Assembly: GCF_011043625.1 (NCBI RefSeq)
Contig: NZ_JAAKGT010000016.1
Coordinates: forward strand, 25,324-89,323
Length of the DNA: 64,000 bases
Direction: 5' to 3'
Origin: Caulobacter sp. 602-2
GTDB lineage: Bacteria > Pseudomonadota > Alphaproteobacteria > Caulobacterales > Caulobacteraceae
In this document: positions 54,321-63,966 of the stretch, one piece after another
Layout of the letters: the number at the start of each line of letters is the position of its first letter
Position numbering within the stretch: position 1 is the first letter of the stretch
Position numbers and translations under genes: made by a program
Notes under the pieces: model-generated
Database searches by the model: none
Told to the model about the DNA's origin: nothing
What the model saw: the letters and a program-made list of their open reading frames with translations, nothing else

Positions 54321-54349
54321 TTGCGCCTGCGAAATCACGCTCCTATAAC
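54321..54349 (+). promoter_or_regulatory. Possible sucC promoter
   Basis: TTGCGC at 54321 and TATAAC at 54344 with a 17-base spacer resemble a housekeeping promoter. Start of transcription would be near 54356, about 35 bases before the sucC ATG. Found by eye; no support beyond the spacing. Confidence 0.4.
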
Positions 54350-54389
54350 GCCGCCACATTCAAGAACCGTCGCGGAAGACCGGTCCCTC

Positions 54390-55589
<1,200 letters not shown>

Positions 55590-55591
55590 TC

Positions 55592-56476
55592 ATGTCGATC
55601 CTCATCGGTTCTGAAACCAAGGTCATCACCCAGGGCTTCACCGGCGCCCAGGGCACGTTCCACTCGGAACAAGCCATCGCCTACGGCACCAAGATGGTCG
55701 GCGGCGTCACCCCCGGTAAGGGCGGCCAGACGCACATCGGCCTGCCGGTGTTCGACACCGTCGGCGAAGCCAAGGAAGCCACCGGCGCCGACGCCTCGGT
55801 GATCTACGTCCCGCCGCCCTTCGCGGCCGACTCGATCCTGGAAGCCATCGACGCGGAAATCCCGCTGATCGTCTGCATCACCGAAGGCATCCCGGTGCTG
55901 GACATGGTGCGCGTGAAGAAGGCCCTGCAAGGCAGCAAGTCGCGCCTGATCGGCCCGAACTGCCCGGGCGTCCTGACCCCGAACCAGTGCAAGATCGGCA
56001 TCATGCCGGGTTCGATCTTCTCGGAAGGCTCGGTCGGCGTCGTGTCGCGTTCGGGCACCCTGACCTATGAAGCCGTGTTCCAGACCACCAACGCCGGCCT
56101 GGGCCAAACCACGGCCGTCGGCATCGGCGGCGACCCGGTCAAGGGCACCGAGTTCATCGACGTGCTGGAACTGTTCCTGGCCGACGAAGCCACCAAGTCG
56201 ATCGTCATGATCGGTGAGATCGGCGGCTCGGCCGAAGAAGAAGCGGCCCAGTTCCTGAAGGACGAAGCCAAGCGCGGCCGCAAGAAGCCCATGGTCGGCT
56301 TCATCGCCGGTCGCACGGCTCCTCCGGGCCGTCACATGGGTCACGCCGGCGCCATCATCTCGGGCGGCAAGGGCGGCGCCGAGGACAAGATCGCTGCGAT
56401 GGAAGAAGCGGGCATCCGCGTCTCGCCGTCGCCGGCGAAGCTGGGCGAGACCCTGCTCGAAGTCCTCAAGGGCTAA
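55592..56476 (+). CDS. sucD: Succinyl-CoA synthetase alpha subunit
   Basis: 294 residues. CoA-binding Rossmann domain with TGAQGTFHSEQAIAYGTKMVGGVTPGKGGQTH, then NCPGVLTP, then the phosphohistidine loop GRTAPPGRHMGHAGAIISGGKGGAEDK. With SucC it forms the succinyl-CoA synthetase. It starts two bases after sucC stops. Downstream lies a gap with two inverted repeats before odhA. Confidence 0.98.
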   Translation: MSILIGSETKVITQGFTGAQGTFHSEQAIAYGTKMVGGVTPGKGGQTHIGLPVFDTVGEAKEATGADASVIYVPPPFAADSILEAIDAEIPLIVCITEGIPVLDMVRVKKALQGSKSRLIGPNCPGVLTPNQCKIGIMPGSIFSEGSVGVVSRSGTLTYEAVFQTTNAGLGQTTAVGIGGDPVKGTEFIDVLELFLADEATKSIVMIGEIGGSAEEEAAQFLKDEAKRGRKKPMVGFIAGRTAPPGRHMGHAGAIISGGKGGAEDKIAAMEEAGIRVSPSPAKLGETLLEVLKG

Positions 56477-56489
56477 TAGACTACCGAAA

Positions 56490-56559
56490 CCCCGCCTCGC
56501 GCGGGGCCCAGGTTTTTTGCGACCGCCAGTCGACGATCCGAAAAAATCACCTGGGCCCC
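56490..56559. terminator. Hairpins after sucD
   Basis: CCCCGC-CTCGC-GCGGGG (56490-56506) is followed after a few bases by TTTTTT (56513-56518), a moderate terminator. The same region also contains arms GGGGCCCAGGT (56503-56513) and ACCTGGGCCCC (56549-56559), which pair perfectly around 35 bases. The two structures are mutually exclusive in part, so they could work as alternative folds or simply as a bidirectional stop. Confidence 0.6.
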
Positions 56560-56597
56560 GCCGCATGGCGCGGGCGACGGGTGATTGAGAGACTATA

Positions 56598-56630
56598 TTT
56601 ACGGGACCGGTGTCTAACCGGTCCCGTAAA
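56598..56630. promoter_or_regulatory. Perfect 14-bp-arm inverted repeat before odhA
   Basis: TTTACGGGACCGGT (56598-56611), loop GTCTA and ACCGGTCCCGTAAA (56617-56630) are exactly complementary. There is no U run after it. It lies about 120 bases before the odhA start in the gap after sucD. It may be a stable RNA hairpin or a binding site for a dimeric regulator that separates expression of odhAB from sucCD. Confidence 0.6.
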
Positions 56631-56750
56631 CGGATCCGAAGCGCAGCGGCCGAAAATGGATAGCGGCCAACCGGTCGTCGCGCTTCATGTTTGAAACGAG
56701 CTCGTGATCCCGCCGGATGGCCTCGGCGGGCGAGCATCGAGGCGAAGACG

Positions 56751-59714
56751 ATGGCGGACGACGCAGGCATCATCAATCAGGTCTTGACCGAGACCTCCTT
56801 CCTCTACGGCGCGAACGCCGCATTCGTTGAGGATCTCTACGCCCAGTGGGCGGAGAACCCCGGGTCGGTCGAGCCCTCTTGGAACGCCTTCTTCTCCTCG
56901 CTGGCCGAGCAGGCCGATCAGGTCAAGCGCGCCGCCAAGGACCCGGCCTGGACGCCCAAGAGCGTTCCCACCGCCCGTCCCGACTGGCTTTCGGCGCTTG
57001 ACGGCCAGTGGGCCAGCGTCGCCCCCGCCGTCGAAGCCAAGATCTCCAAGGCCGTCGAGGCCAAGGCTCCCGGCGCTTCCGCCGAAGCCGTCCGCGCCGC
57101 CACGCTGGACAGCCTGCGCGCCATCATGATGATCCGGGCCTACCGGATGCGCGGCCACCTCGCCGCCAACCTCGACCCGCTGGGCCTGGATCCCGCCAAG
57201 GACGCCAGCGAGCTCGACCCGGCCACCTACGGCTTCGCCGAGGCCGACTACGACCGTCCGATCTTCCTCGACTTCGTGCTGGGTCTGGAGACCGCCACGA
57301 TCCGCGAGATCCTGTCGATCCTACGCCGCACCTACTGCGGCAACGTCGGCGTCCAGTACATGCACATCTCCGACCCGGCCGAGAAGGCCTGGCTGCAGGA
57401 GCGCATCGAGGGCCGCGACAAGGAAATCACCTTCACCAAGGAAGGCAAGGTCGCCATCCTCAAGAAGCTGGTCGAGGCCGAAGGCTTCGAGCGCTTCCTG
57501 CACAAGCGTTTCCCCGGCACCAAGCGCTTCGGCCTCGACGGCGGCGAAGCCATGGTCCCGGCCATGGAACAGATCATCAAGCGCGGCGGTTCGCTGGGCG
57601 TGAAGGACATCGTCCTGGGCATGCCGCACCGCGGCCGCCTGAACGTGCTGGCCGCCGTGATGGGCAAGCCCTACCACGTGATCTTCCACGAATTCCAAGG
57701 CGGCTCGTCGGTGCCCTCGGACGTCGAGGGTTCGGGCGACGTGAAGTACCACATGGGCGCCTCGTCGGACCGTGAGTTCGACGACAACAAGGTCCACCTG
57801 TCGCTGACCGCCAACCCGTCGCACCTGGAAATCGTCAACCCGGTCGTGATCGGCAAGGCCCGCGCCAAGCAGGCCTTCACCCTGCGCGAACAGCCGGACG
57901 CCGGCCGCGGCCACGTGCTGCCGCTGCTGCTGCACGGCGACGCGGCCTTCGCCGGCCAGGGCGTCGTGGCCGAGTGCTTCACCCTGTCGGGCCTGAAGGG
58001 CTACCGCACGGGCGGCACCATCCACTTCATCGTCAACAACCAGATCGGCTTCACTACCAGCCCGCGCTACTCGCGCAGCTCGCCCTACCCGAGCGACATG
58101 GCGCTGATGGTCGAGGCCCCGATCTTCCACGTGAACGGCGACGATCCCGAAGCCGTGGTGTTCGCGGCCAAGATCGCCACCGAATATCGCCAGATGTTCG
58201 GCAAGGACGTGGTCATCGACATGGTCTGCTACCGTCGCTTCGGCCACAACGAAGGCGACGATCCGACCATGACGTCGCCGCTGATGTACGCGAAGATCAA
58301 GGGCCACCCCTCGACCCGCGAACTGTACGCCAACCGCCTGATCGCCGAAGGCCTGGTCACCCAGGCCGAGTCCGACGGCTGGGTCGGCGAATTCGAGACC
58401 TTCCTCGACAAGGAATTCGAGGCCGGCAAGAGCTACAAGGCCAACAAGGCCGACTGGCTGGACGGCAAGTGGAAGGGCCTGGCCCAGCCGGGCGACGAAG
58501 AGCGTCGCGGCAAGACCGACGTTCCGCTCGCCAAGCTGCAGGAACTGGGCGCCAAGATCACGGCGATCCCGGAGCGCATCGAGGCCCACAAGACCGTCAA
58601 GCGCGCCATCGAGAACCGTCGCGACGCCATCAGCAAGGGCGAAGGCCTCGACTGGGGCACGGCCGAGCACCTGGCGTTCGCCACCCTGCTCGACGAAGGC
58701 TTCCCGGTCCGCCTGTCGGGCCAGGACTCGGTCCGCGGCACCTTCACCCAGCGCCACTCCGACGTCATCGACCAGAAGACCGAAGAGCACTACACGCCGC
58801 TGAACAACATCCGCGCCGGCCAGGCCAACTACGAAGTCATCGACTCGGCCCTGTCGGAAGAGGCGGTGCTGGGCTTCGAGTACGGCTTCTCGCTGGCCGA
58901 CCCGAACACCCTGACCCTGTGGGAAGGCCAGTTCGGCGACTTCGTGAACGGCGCCCAGGTGGTGATCGACCAGTTCATCAGCTCGGGCGAACGCAAGTGG
59001 CTGCGGATGAGCGGCCTCGTGATGCTGCTGCCGCACGGCTACGAAGGCCAGGGCCCCGAGCACAGCTCGGCGCGCCTCGAGCGCTTCCTGCAGTCGTGCG
59101 CGGAAGACAACATGCAGGTCGTCAACTGCACCACGCCGGCCAACTACTTCCACGCCCTGCGTCGCCAGATGCACCGTGAGTACCGCAAGCCGCTGATCGT
59201 GATGTCGCCCAAGAGCCTGCTGCGCCACAAGCGCGCCGTCTCGAACCTGTCGGACCTGGCCGAAGGCACCGCCTTCCACCGCGTGATGGTGGACGGCGCC
59301 GAAGCCGGCTGCGACGTCGGCGGGATCACGCTGAAGAGCGACGATCAGATCAAGCGCGTCATCATGTGCTCGGGCAAGGTCTACTTCGACCTCGTGGACC
59401 AGCGCGCCAAGAGCGGCCGCGACGACGTCTACATCCTGCGCCTGGAGCAGTTCTATCCGTGGCCGATGAAGTCGGTCATGGGCGTCCTGAACCGCTTCAA
59501 GAACGCCGAACTGGTGTGGGTGCAGGAAGAGCCGAAGAACATGGGCGGCTGGACCTTCGTCGATCCGTGGATCGAGCTGACCCTCGACAAGATGGACGTC
59601 AAGGCCAAGCGGGCCCGCTACGTGGGCCGTCCGGCCAGCGCCTCGACCGCCGCCGGCCTGATGAGCCGCCACCTCAAGGAGCTCGAAGCCTTCCTCACCG
59701 AAGCCTTCGCCTAA
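56751..59714 (+). CDS. odhA: 2-Oxoglutarate dehydrogenase E1
   Basis: 987 residues. N-terminal segment FLYGANAAFVEDLYAQWAENPGSVEPSWNAFF is typical of E1o. Key regions: FLHKRFPGTKRFGLDGGEAMVPAMEQII, DIVLGMPHRGRLNVLAAVMGKPY, HLSLTANPSHLEIVNPVV (conserved His), HGDAAFAGQGVVAECFTLS (TPP-site), VVIDMVCYRRFGHNEGDDPTMTSPLMY and LFGEGQ-like LPHGYEGQGPEHSSARLERFLQ. It decarboxylates 2-oxoglutarate with TPP and loads OdhB. The start is set by GAGG before the ATG and the homologous N-terminus. It is followed by odhB after about 107 bp. Confidence 0.97.
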   Translation: MADDAGIINQVLTETSFLYGANAAFVEDLYAQWAENPGSVEPSWNAFFSSLAEQADQVKRAAKDPAWTPKSVPTARPDWLSALDGQWASVAPAVEAKISKAVEAKAPGASAEAVRAATLDSLRAIMMIRAYRMRGHLAANLDPLGLDPAKDASELDPATYGFAEADYDRPIFLDFVLGLETATIREILSILRRTYCGNVGVQYMHISDPAEKAWLQERIEGRDKEITFTKEGKVAILKKLVEAEGFERFLHKRFPGTKRFGLDGGEAMVPAMEQIIKRGGSLGVKDIVLGMPHRGRLNVLAAVMGKPYHVIFHEFQGGSSVPSDVEGSGDVKYHMGASSDREFDDNKVHLSLTANPSHLEIVNPVVIGKARAKQAFTLREQPDAGRGHVLPLLLHGDAAFAGQGVVAECFTLSGLKGYRTGGTIHFIVNNQIGFTTSPRYSRSSPYPSDMALMVEAPIFHVNGDDPEAVVFAAKIATEYRQMFGKDVVIDMVCYRRFGHNEGDDPTMTSPLMYAKIKGHPSTRELYANRLIAEGLVTQAESDGWVGEFETFLDKEFEAGKSYKANKADWLDGKWKGLAQPGDEERRGKTDVPLAKLQELGAKITAIPERIEAHKTVKRAIENRRDAISKGEGLDWGTAEHLAFATLLDEGFPVRLSGQDSVRGTFTQRHSDVIDQKTEEHYTPLNNIRAGQANYEVIDSALSEEAVLGFEYGFSLADPNTLTLWEGQFGDFVNGAQVVIDQFISSGERKWLRMSGLVMLLPHGYEGQGPEHSSARLERFLQSCAEDNMQVVNCTTPANYFHALRRQMHREYRKPLIVMSPKSLLRHKRAVSNLSDLAEGTAFHRVMVDGAEAGCDVGGITLKSDDQIKRVIMCSGKVYFDLVDQRAKSGRDDVYILRLEQFYPWPMKSVMGVLNRFKNAELVWVQEEPKNMGGWTFVDPWIELTLDKMDVKAKRARYVGRPASASTAAGLMSRHLKELEAFLTEAFA

Positions 59715-59821
59715 GAGCACCAACCTTCAAGCCGCCGCGTCCTCGGACTTGTTCGATGGGCGCGGCGGCCTAAGTTCGTTTAGACCCCGACCGCCAGATC
59801 AAAGAGACATCGGAACCTGAC

Positions 59822-61039
59822 ATGGCCGACATCATGACCCCCGCCCTGGGCGAATCCGTCACCGAAGCGACGGTCGCCCGCTGGACCAAGAAGGCCGGGG
59901 AGGCCGTGAAGAAGGACGAGCTGCTCGTCGAGCTGGAAACCGACAAGGTCAGCCTCGAAGTCGTCTCGCCGGCCGACGGCGTCCTGGCCGCGATCAGCGC
60001 CGAAGAAGGCGCCACCGTCGTTCCGGGCACGGTCCTGGGCGTGGTGACCGAAGGCGCGACCGCCTCGGCCGCTCCGGCCGCCGCCGCTCCGGCTCCGGCC
60101 GCTGCTCCGGCTCCCGCCCCGGCCCCGGCGCCCGCCGCCGCGGCTCCGGCCGCCCCGGCCGCCGCTCCGGTCAGCCCGGCCCCGGCCCGCGTCGCCGCCG
60201 AGAACAACCTCGACCTGTCGAAGGTCGTCGGCACCGGCAAGGACGGCCGCGTGACCAAGGGCGACGCTCTCGCCGCCCTGGAAGCCCGCGCCGCCGCTCC
60301 GGCTCCGGCCGCCGCTCCGGCCGCGCCGCGCGCCCTGCACGAGCGCGAAGAGCGCGTGAAGATGACGCGCCTGCGTCAGACGATCGCCCGCCGCCTGAAG
60401 GAAGCCCAGAACACCGCCGCCATGCTGACGACCTTCAACGAGGTCGACATGAGCGCGGTCATGGCCCTGCGCGCCCAGTACAAGGACGTGTTCGAAAAGC
60501 GTCACGGCGTGAAGCTGGGCTTCATGTCGTTCTTCACCAAGGCTGTCGTGGCCGCGCTGAAGGCGATCCCGGACGTCAACGCCGAGATCGACGGCCAGGA
60601 CGTGATCTACAAGAACCACTACGACATCGGCGTCGCCGTCGGCACCGACAAGGGCCTGGTGGTTCCGGTCGTGCGTGACGCCGACGTGCTGAACCTGGCC
60701 GAGATCGAAAAGACCATCGGCGACCTCGGCAAGAAGGCCCGCACCGGCGGCCTGGCCATCGAGGACATGCAGGGCGGCACCTTCACGATCACCAACGGCG
60801 GCATCTACGGCTCGCTGATGTCGACCCCGATCCTGAACGCGCCGCAGTCGGGCATCCTGGGCATGCACGCGATCAAGGAACGCGCCATGGTCATCAACGG
60901 CAAGATCGAGATCCGTCCGATGATGTACCTGGCCCTGTCGTACGACCACCGCGTCGTCGACGGCGCCGGCGCCGTGACCTTCCTGGTCAAGGTCAAGGAA
61001 GCCCTGGAAGACCCGCAGCGCCTGCTGCTGGACCTGTAA
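59822..61039 (+). CDS. odhB: Dihydrolipoyl succinyltransferase E2
   Basis: 405 residues. The lipoyl domain has the lipoylated lysine K42 in VELETDKVSLEV. A long Ala/Pro linker (about 80-122) leads to the peripheral-subunit-binding domain (about 123-155, RVAAENNLDLSKVVGTGKDGRVTKGDALAAL), then the catalytic core with FNEVDMS and YDHRVVDGAGAVTFL, which carries the HxxxDG acid/base. It transfers succinyl to CoA in the 2-oxoglutarate dehydrogenase complex. The E3 (lpdA) is not adjacent. A strong terminator follows. Confidence 0.97.
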   Translation: MADIMTPALGESVTEATVARWTKKAGEAVKKDELLVELETDKVSLEVVSPADGVLAAISAEEGATVVPGTVLGVVTEGATASAAPAAAAPAPAAAPAPAPAPAPAAAAPAAPAAAPVSPAPARVAAENNLDLSKVVGTGKDGRVTKGDALAALEARAAAPAPAAAPAAPRALHEREERVKMTRLRQTIARRLKEAQNTAAMLTTFNEVDMSAVMALRAQYKDVFEKRHGVKLGFMSFFTKAVVAALKAIPDVNAEIDGQDVIYKNHYDIGVAVGTDKGLVVPVVRDADVLNLAEIEKTIGDLGKKARTGGLAIEDMQGGTFTITNGGIYGSLMSTPILNAPQSGILGMHAIKERAMVINGKIEIRPMMYLALSYDHRVVDGAGAVTFLVKVKEALEDPQRLLLDL

Positions 61040-61062
61040 GGTCTGGTCATCCCAGAACGACG

Positions 61063-61089
61063 AAGGGGCCGCGAAAGCGGCCCCTTTTT
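61063..61089 (+). terminator. Rho-independent terminator of odhB
   Basis: AAGGGGCCGC (61063-61072), GAAA tetraloop and GCGGCCCCTT (61077-61086) followed by a T run. It ends the sucCD-odhAB region. Confidence 0.92.
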
Positions 61090-61102
61090 CTTTGCCTGAA
61101 AT

Positions 61103-61202
61103 CCTCCCCCGCTGGGGGAGGTGGCCCGGAGGGCCGGAGGGGGCCAGCGCGGCGGCCGGACCCCCTCAGTCGCTCCGCGACAGCTCCCCCAGAGGGGGAG
61201 CA
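61103..61202. repeat. Intergenic inverted-repeat element, family B copy 2
   Basis: Begins CCTCCCCCGCTGGGGGAGG, then TGGCCCGGAGGGCCGGAGGGGG, and ends with CCCCCTCAGTCGCTCCGCGACAG then CTCCCCCAGAGGGGGAG. It is shorter inside than copy 1. It lies in the convergent gap between odhB and the aldo/keto reductase. Confidence 0.85.
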
Positions 61203-61212
61203 CCTTCAAAAG

Positions 61213-62052
61213 TCACTCCGCATCCCACCGGAACGCCGCGTCGATCCAGTCGCCGATGCGGCCGTCCGGGCGGGCCAGGGCGTAGACCGCCGCCATCTCC
61301 TCATCCGTCAGCGTGAAATCGAAGATCGCGAAGTTCTCGGCCAGGCGGGCGGGGTTCTTGGTGCGCGGGATGGTGACCACGCCCTGCTGCACCTGCCAGC
61401 GCAGGGTGACCTGGCCGGGGGTTTTGCCGTACTTGTCGCCGATCGCCTTCAGCACGGGATCGTCGCCGACCTTGCCCTGGGCCAGGGGCGACCAGGCGGT
61501 GATCGAGGCGCCCAGCTTGTCGGCGACAGCCCGCAGGGTCTTCTGCGACAGGTAGGGGTGGTACTCGACCTGGTTGGTGGCCAGCGGGGCCTCCGACAGC
61601 CTGGCCGCTTCCTCCCACAGCGCCGAGGGGAAGTTCGACAGGCCGATCGCCCGCGTGCGGCCGTCGGCCTTCACCGCGTTCAGGGCGGCGATGGTCTCGG
61701 CCAGGGCCGGCTTGGGCTTGGGCCAGTGCAGCAGCAGCAGGTCGACCTGGTCGACGCGCAGCTTCTTCAGGCTCTCGTCGACCGAGCGCTGCAGATCGCC
61801 CTCGGCGAACTTGTCGATCCACACCTTGGTGGTGACGAAGATCTCGTCGCGGGGCACGCCAGTCGCCGCCAGGGCCGCGCCGACGTCCTGCTCGTTGCCG
61901 TAGATCTGGGCGGTGTCGACGTGGCGATAGCCGAGCTCCAGCGCCTTCTCGGTCACGCCCTGGGCCAGGCCGTTCTCCAGCTGGTAGGTGCCCAGGCCGA
62001 TGGCGGGGATCTCGACGTCGCCCGAACGGACGCCGGGGGTGGGGTTCGACAT
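61213..62052 (-). CDS. Aldo/keto reductase
   Basis: A 279-residue AKR. Catalytic residues: the Asp in GYRHVDTAQIYGNE, Tyr in the same segment, Lys in FVTTKVWIDKF and His in LLLLHWPKPKP. It resembles 2,5-diketo-D-gluconate reductases but the substrate is not certain. It uses NADPH to reduce carbonyls. It follows the Pr6Pr gene by 21 bases on the same strand and is probably cotranscribed with it and the MmcQ/YjbR gene. Confidence 0.93.
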   Translation of the reverse strand: MSNPTPGVRSGDVEIPAIGLGTYQLENGLAQGVTEKALELGYRHVDTAQIYGNEQDVGAALAATGVPRDEIFVTTKVWIDKFAEGDLQRSVDESLKKLRVDQVDLLLLHWPKPKPALAETIAALNAVKADGRTRAIGLSNFPSALWEEAARLSEAPLATNQVEYHPYLSQKTLRAVADKLGASITAWSPLAQGKVGDDPVLKAIGDKYGKTPGQVTLRWQVQQGVVTIPRTKNPARLAENFAIFDFTLTDEEMAAVYALARPDGRIGDWIDAAFRWDAE

Positions 62053-62073
62053 GGAAAGCTCCGCAAAATCTGG

Positions 62074-62739
62074 TCAGCCGGATATAGGCGCCGCGCCCAG
62101 CTTCGCCAGCCGAAGTTGCAGATGCTGCAGGCCGGTCAGCAGCAGCGTGAGCGCGTAGAAGCCGGCCGACATCACGACCATGGTCACGAGAACGGCGGGA
62201 TAGCCGCGCTTGGCCACGTCGAGGAACGGATACGGATAGAAGCCCGAGACCGCCCCGTGCAGCAGCGTCCAGACGCCGAAGGCGGCGGGGAAGACCAGCG
62301 CCTTCCAGGCCTGGCTCCAGCGCGCGGTCTCGCGGGGCGGGACCGCCAGCAGGTCGGCCAGGTAGAGCAGCGGGGCCGCCGTGTGCAGCAGGGTGTCGGC
62401 GACCCACTGCCAGCCCTTGGGGTCCCACAGCCCTGCCAGCAGCCAGTGATAGATCGCGCCGGTCACGGCGATGTAGACGCCGACCGCCACGCGGGTCCCC
62501 GCGCGTCGCGCCCACCCCGCCAGCCGCGATCCCGGCGCCAGGCCCGACAAGGCCAGCACCAGCCCGACGGCGATGTTGCTGAGGATGGTGAAGTAGCTGA
62601 AGAACCGCACGGTCGAGACCGCGGCCCGGGCGGCGTCCTCGCCCGCCACCATCAGGGCGTACTGCAGCACGACGCCGAACCAGACGACGCCGGCGGCGAT
62701 CAGGCGCCAGGGGCGGATGCGATCAGGCCCGCTGGTCAT
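62074..62739 (-). CDS. Pr6Pr family membrane protein
   Basis: 221 residues with six probable helices: LIAAGVVWFGVVLQYALMVA, FFSYFTILSNIAVGLVLALSGL, VAVGVYIAVTGAIYHWLLAGL, TLLHTAAPLLYLADLLAV, ALVFPAAFGVWTLLHGAV and AVLVTMVVMSAGFYALTLLL. The conserved FFSYFTILSN, YHWLL and LHTAAPL pattern belongs to the Pr6Pr/FAR-17a-like family, some of which are membrane serine-type hydrolases. Function unknown. Its start overlaps the MmcQ/YjbR gene end by 17 bases. Confidence 0.9.
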   Translation of the reverse strand: MTSGPDRIRPWRLIAAGVVWFGVVLQYALMVAGEDAARAAVSTVRFFSYFTILSNIAVGLVLALSGLAPGSRLAGWARRAGTRVAVGVYIAVTGAIYHWLLAGLWDPKGWQWVADTLLHTAAPLLYLADLLAVPPRETARWSQAWKALVFPAAFGVWTLLHGAVSGFYPYPFLDVAKRGYPAVLVTMVVMSAGFYALTLLLTGLQHLQLRLAKLGAAPISG

Positions 62740-63070
62740 GGGCCTTGAGCACCTTCTTCGGCACGCAGGCGCGCCAGTGGCGCTCGAGCAGGCGCATGAC
62801 CGTTCCGGCCTCCGCCGCCGACAGCCGCGCCAGCACCATGGGATAGTTGCGATAGTGGTCGGTGAAATAGAAGGCCTCGGGCGCGGCCTCGATCAGCATC
62901 TCGCGCTCGTCGAACGGCACGCCGGGCAGGACCAGGCTGTCGCCGTCCTCCTTCAGCCGGGTCAGGAACTTGCCGTTCGCCTTGAGGCAGGGATAGCCAT
63001 AGGACGTCCCGTCCGCGACCAGCGGCAAGGCGAAAGCAAAGGCGCGGACCTCGTCATAGGTGATGGGCAT
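62723..63070 (-). CDS. MmcQ/YjbR family protein
   Basis: 115 residues. YDEVRAFAFALPLVADGTSYGYPCLKANGKFLTRLKEDGDSLVL and ERHWRACVPKKVLKAH match the MmcQ/YjbR family, which has a DNA-binding-like CyaY fold; its actual function is not well known. It is the first gene of a three-gene minus-strand run and is divergent from the NAD-binding protein gene with about 35 bases between starts. Confidence 0.88.
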   Translation of the reverse strand: MPITYDEVRAFAFALPLVADGTSYGYPCLKANGKFLTRLKEDGDSLVLPGVPFDEREMLIEAAPEAFYFTDHYRNYPMVLARLSAAEAGTVMRLLERHWRACVPKKVLKAHDQRA

Positions 63071-63105
63071 GGGCGAAGCTTCCTTTCCGCGACTATAGAG
63101 GGACC

Positions 63106-63966
63106 ATGAGCGCGGAAAACACCCTGAAGACGCCGATCCTTGTGCTGGGCGCCACCAGCCTGATCGGGACGTTCCTGATGGACCGGCTGCAGGCCGCCGG
63201 CCACGAGCCGATGGGCCTGTCGCGGAGACCTCCGGGTGGAGACGCCTGCTGGATCGACGCCGACCTCAAGGGCGAGGACCTGGCCGAACAGCTGCCCGGC
63301 GCGGCCACGGTGTTCTCGCTGTCGCCGATCTGGCTGCTGCCTGACGTGCTGCCGCTCTTGCAGGCGCGCGGCATGAAGCGCCTGGTGGCCTTCTCCTCGA
63401 CCAGCCGCTTCACCAAGGAAACCTCGCCCGAGGCCTCCGAGCGCGCCGTGGCCAAGGCCCTGGCCGACGCCGAGGACGCCGTCGAGGCCTTCTGCCGGGA
63501 ACACGGCGTGGCCTGGACGATCCTGCGCCCGACCCTGATCTATGCCGAAGGCCGCGACGGCAATGTCAGCCGCCTGGCAGGCCTGATCCGCCGCTTCAAG
63601 GTGTTGCCGCTGTCAGGGATGGGCGAGGGCCTGCGCCAGCCGGTCCACGCCGACGACCTGGCGGCCGGCGCCATCGCCGCCGCCACGGCGCCCGCCGCCC
63701 GCGACCGCGCCTACGCCCTGGTGGGCGGCGAGACCCTGCCCTATCGCGAGATGGCCCGCCGGGTGTTCGAGGGCCTGGGCCGCCGTCCGGCGATCCTGGT
63801 TTTGCCGCCCTGGCTGTTCGGCCTGCTCCTGACCCTGGCCCGCCCGTTCTTCCCTGGCGCCACGGCGGCCATGGGCGCGCGCATGAGCCAGGACCTGACG
63901 TTCGACTCGTCGGACGCGGTCAGGGATTTCGGATGGGCGCCGAGGGATTTCAGGCCGCGGTTCTGA
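63106..63966 (+). CDS. NAD(P)-binding extended SDR-like protein
   Basis: 286 residues. The Rossmann N-terminus is ILVLGATSLIGTFLMDRLQAAGHE (GATSLIG instead of GxxGxxG), then VFSLSPIWLLPDVLP, KRLVAFSSTSRFTKE, WTILRPTLIYAEGRDGNVSRLAGLIRRFKVLPLSGMGEGLRQPVHADDLA. It is like NAD-dependent epimerases and the complex I assembly NDUFA9-like family. A catalytic Tyr-x-x-x-Lys is not clear. The C-terminus has a membrane-like helix (LPPWLFGLLLTLARPFFPG). The window end follows shortly. Confidence 0.85.
   Translation: MSAENTLKTPILVLGATSLIGTFLMDRLQAAGHEPMGLSRRPPGGDACWIDADLKGEDLAEQLPGAATVFSLSPIWLLPDVLPLLQARGMKRLVAFSSTSRFTKETSPEASERAVAKALADAEDAVEAFCREHGVAWTILRPTLIYAEGRDGNVSRLAGLIRRFKVLPLSGMGEGLRQPVHADDLAAGAIAAATAPAARDRAYALVGGETLPYREMARRVFEGLGRRPAILVLPPWLFGLLLTLARPFFPGATAAMGARMSQDLTFDSSDAVRDFGWAPRDFRPRF

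Larger units (their letters stand above)
53848..54389. other. Divergent region upstream of sucC
   Basis: About 540 bases between the soluble receptor and sucC. It is AT-richer than the surrounding genes at 53915-54040. It contains a 22-bp inverted repeat (54262-54283) and a promoter-like pair TTGCGC (54321-54326) and TATAAC (54344-54349) with 17-base spacing before sucC. No gene is supported; short frames here have no start or family support. Confidence 0.45.

Noticed and set aside
53917..54359. Short frames between the soluble receptor and sucC
   Set aside because: They lack plausible starts, have no family resemblance and lie in an AT-richer regulatory region.
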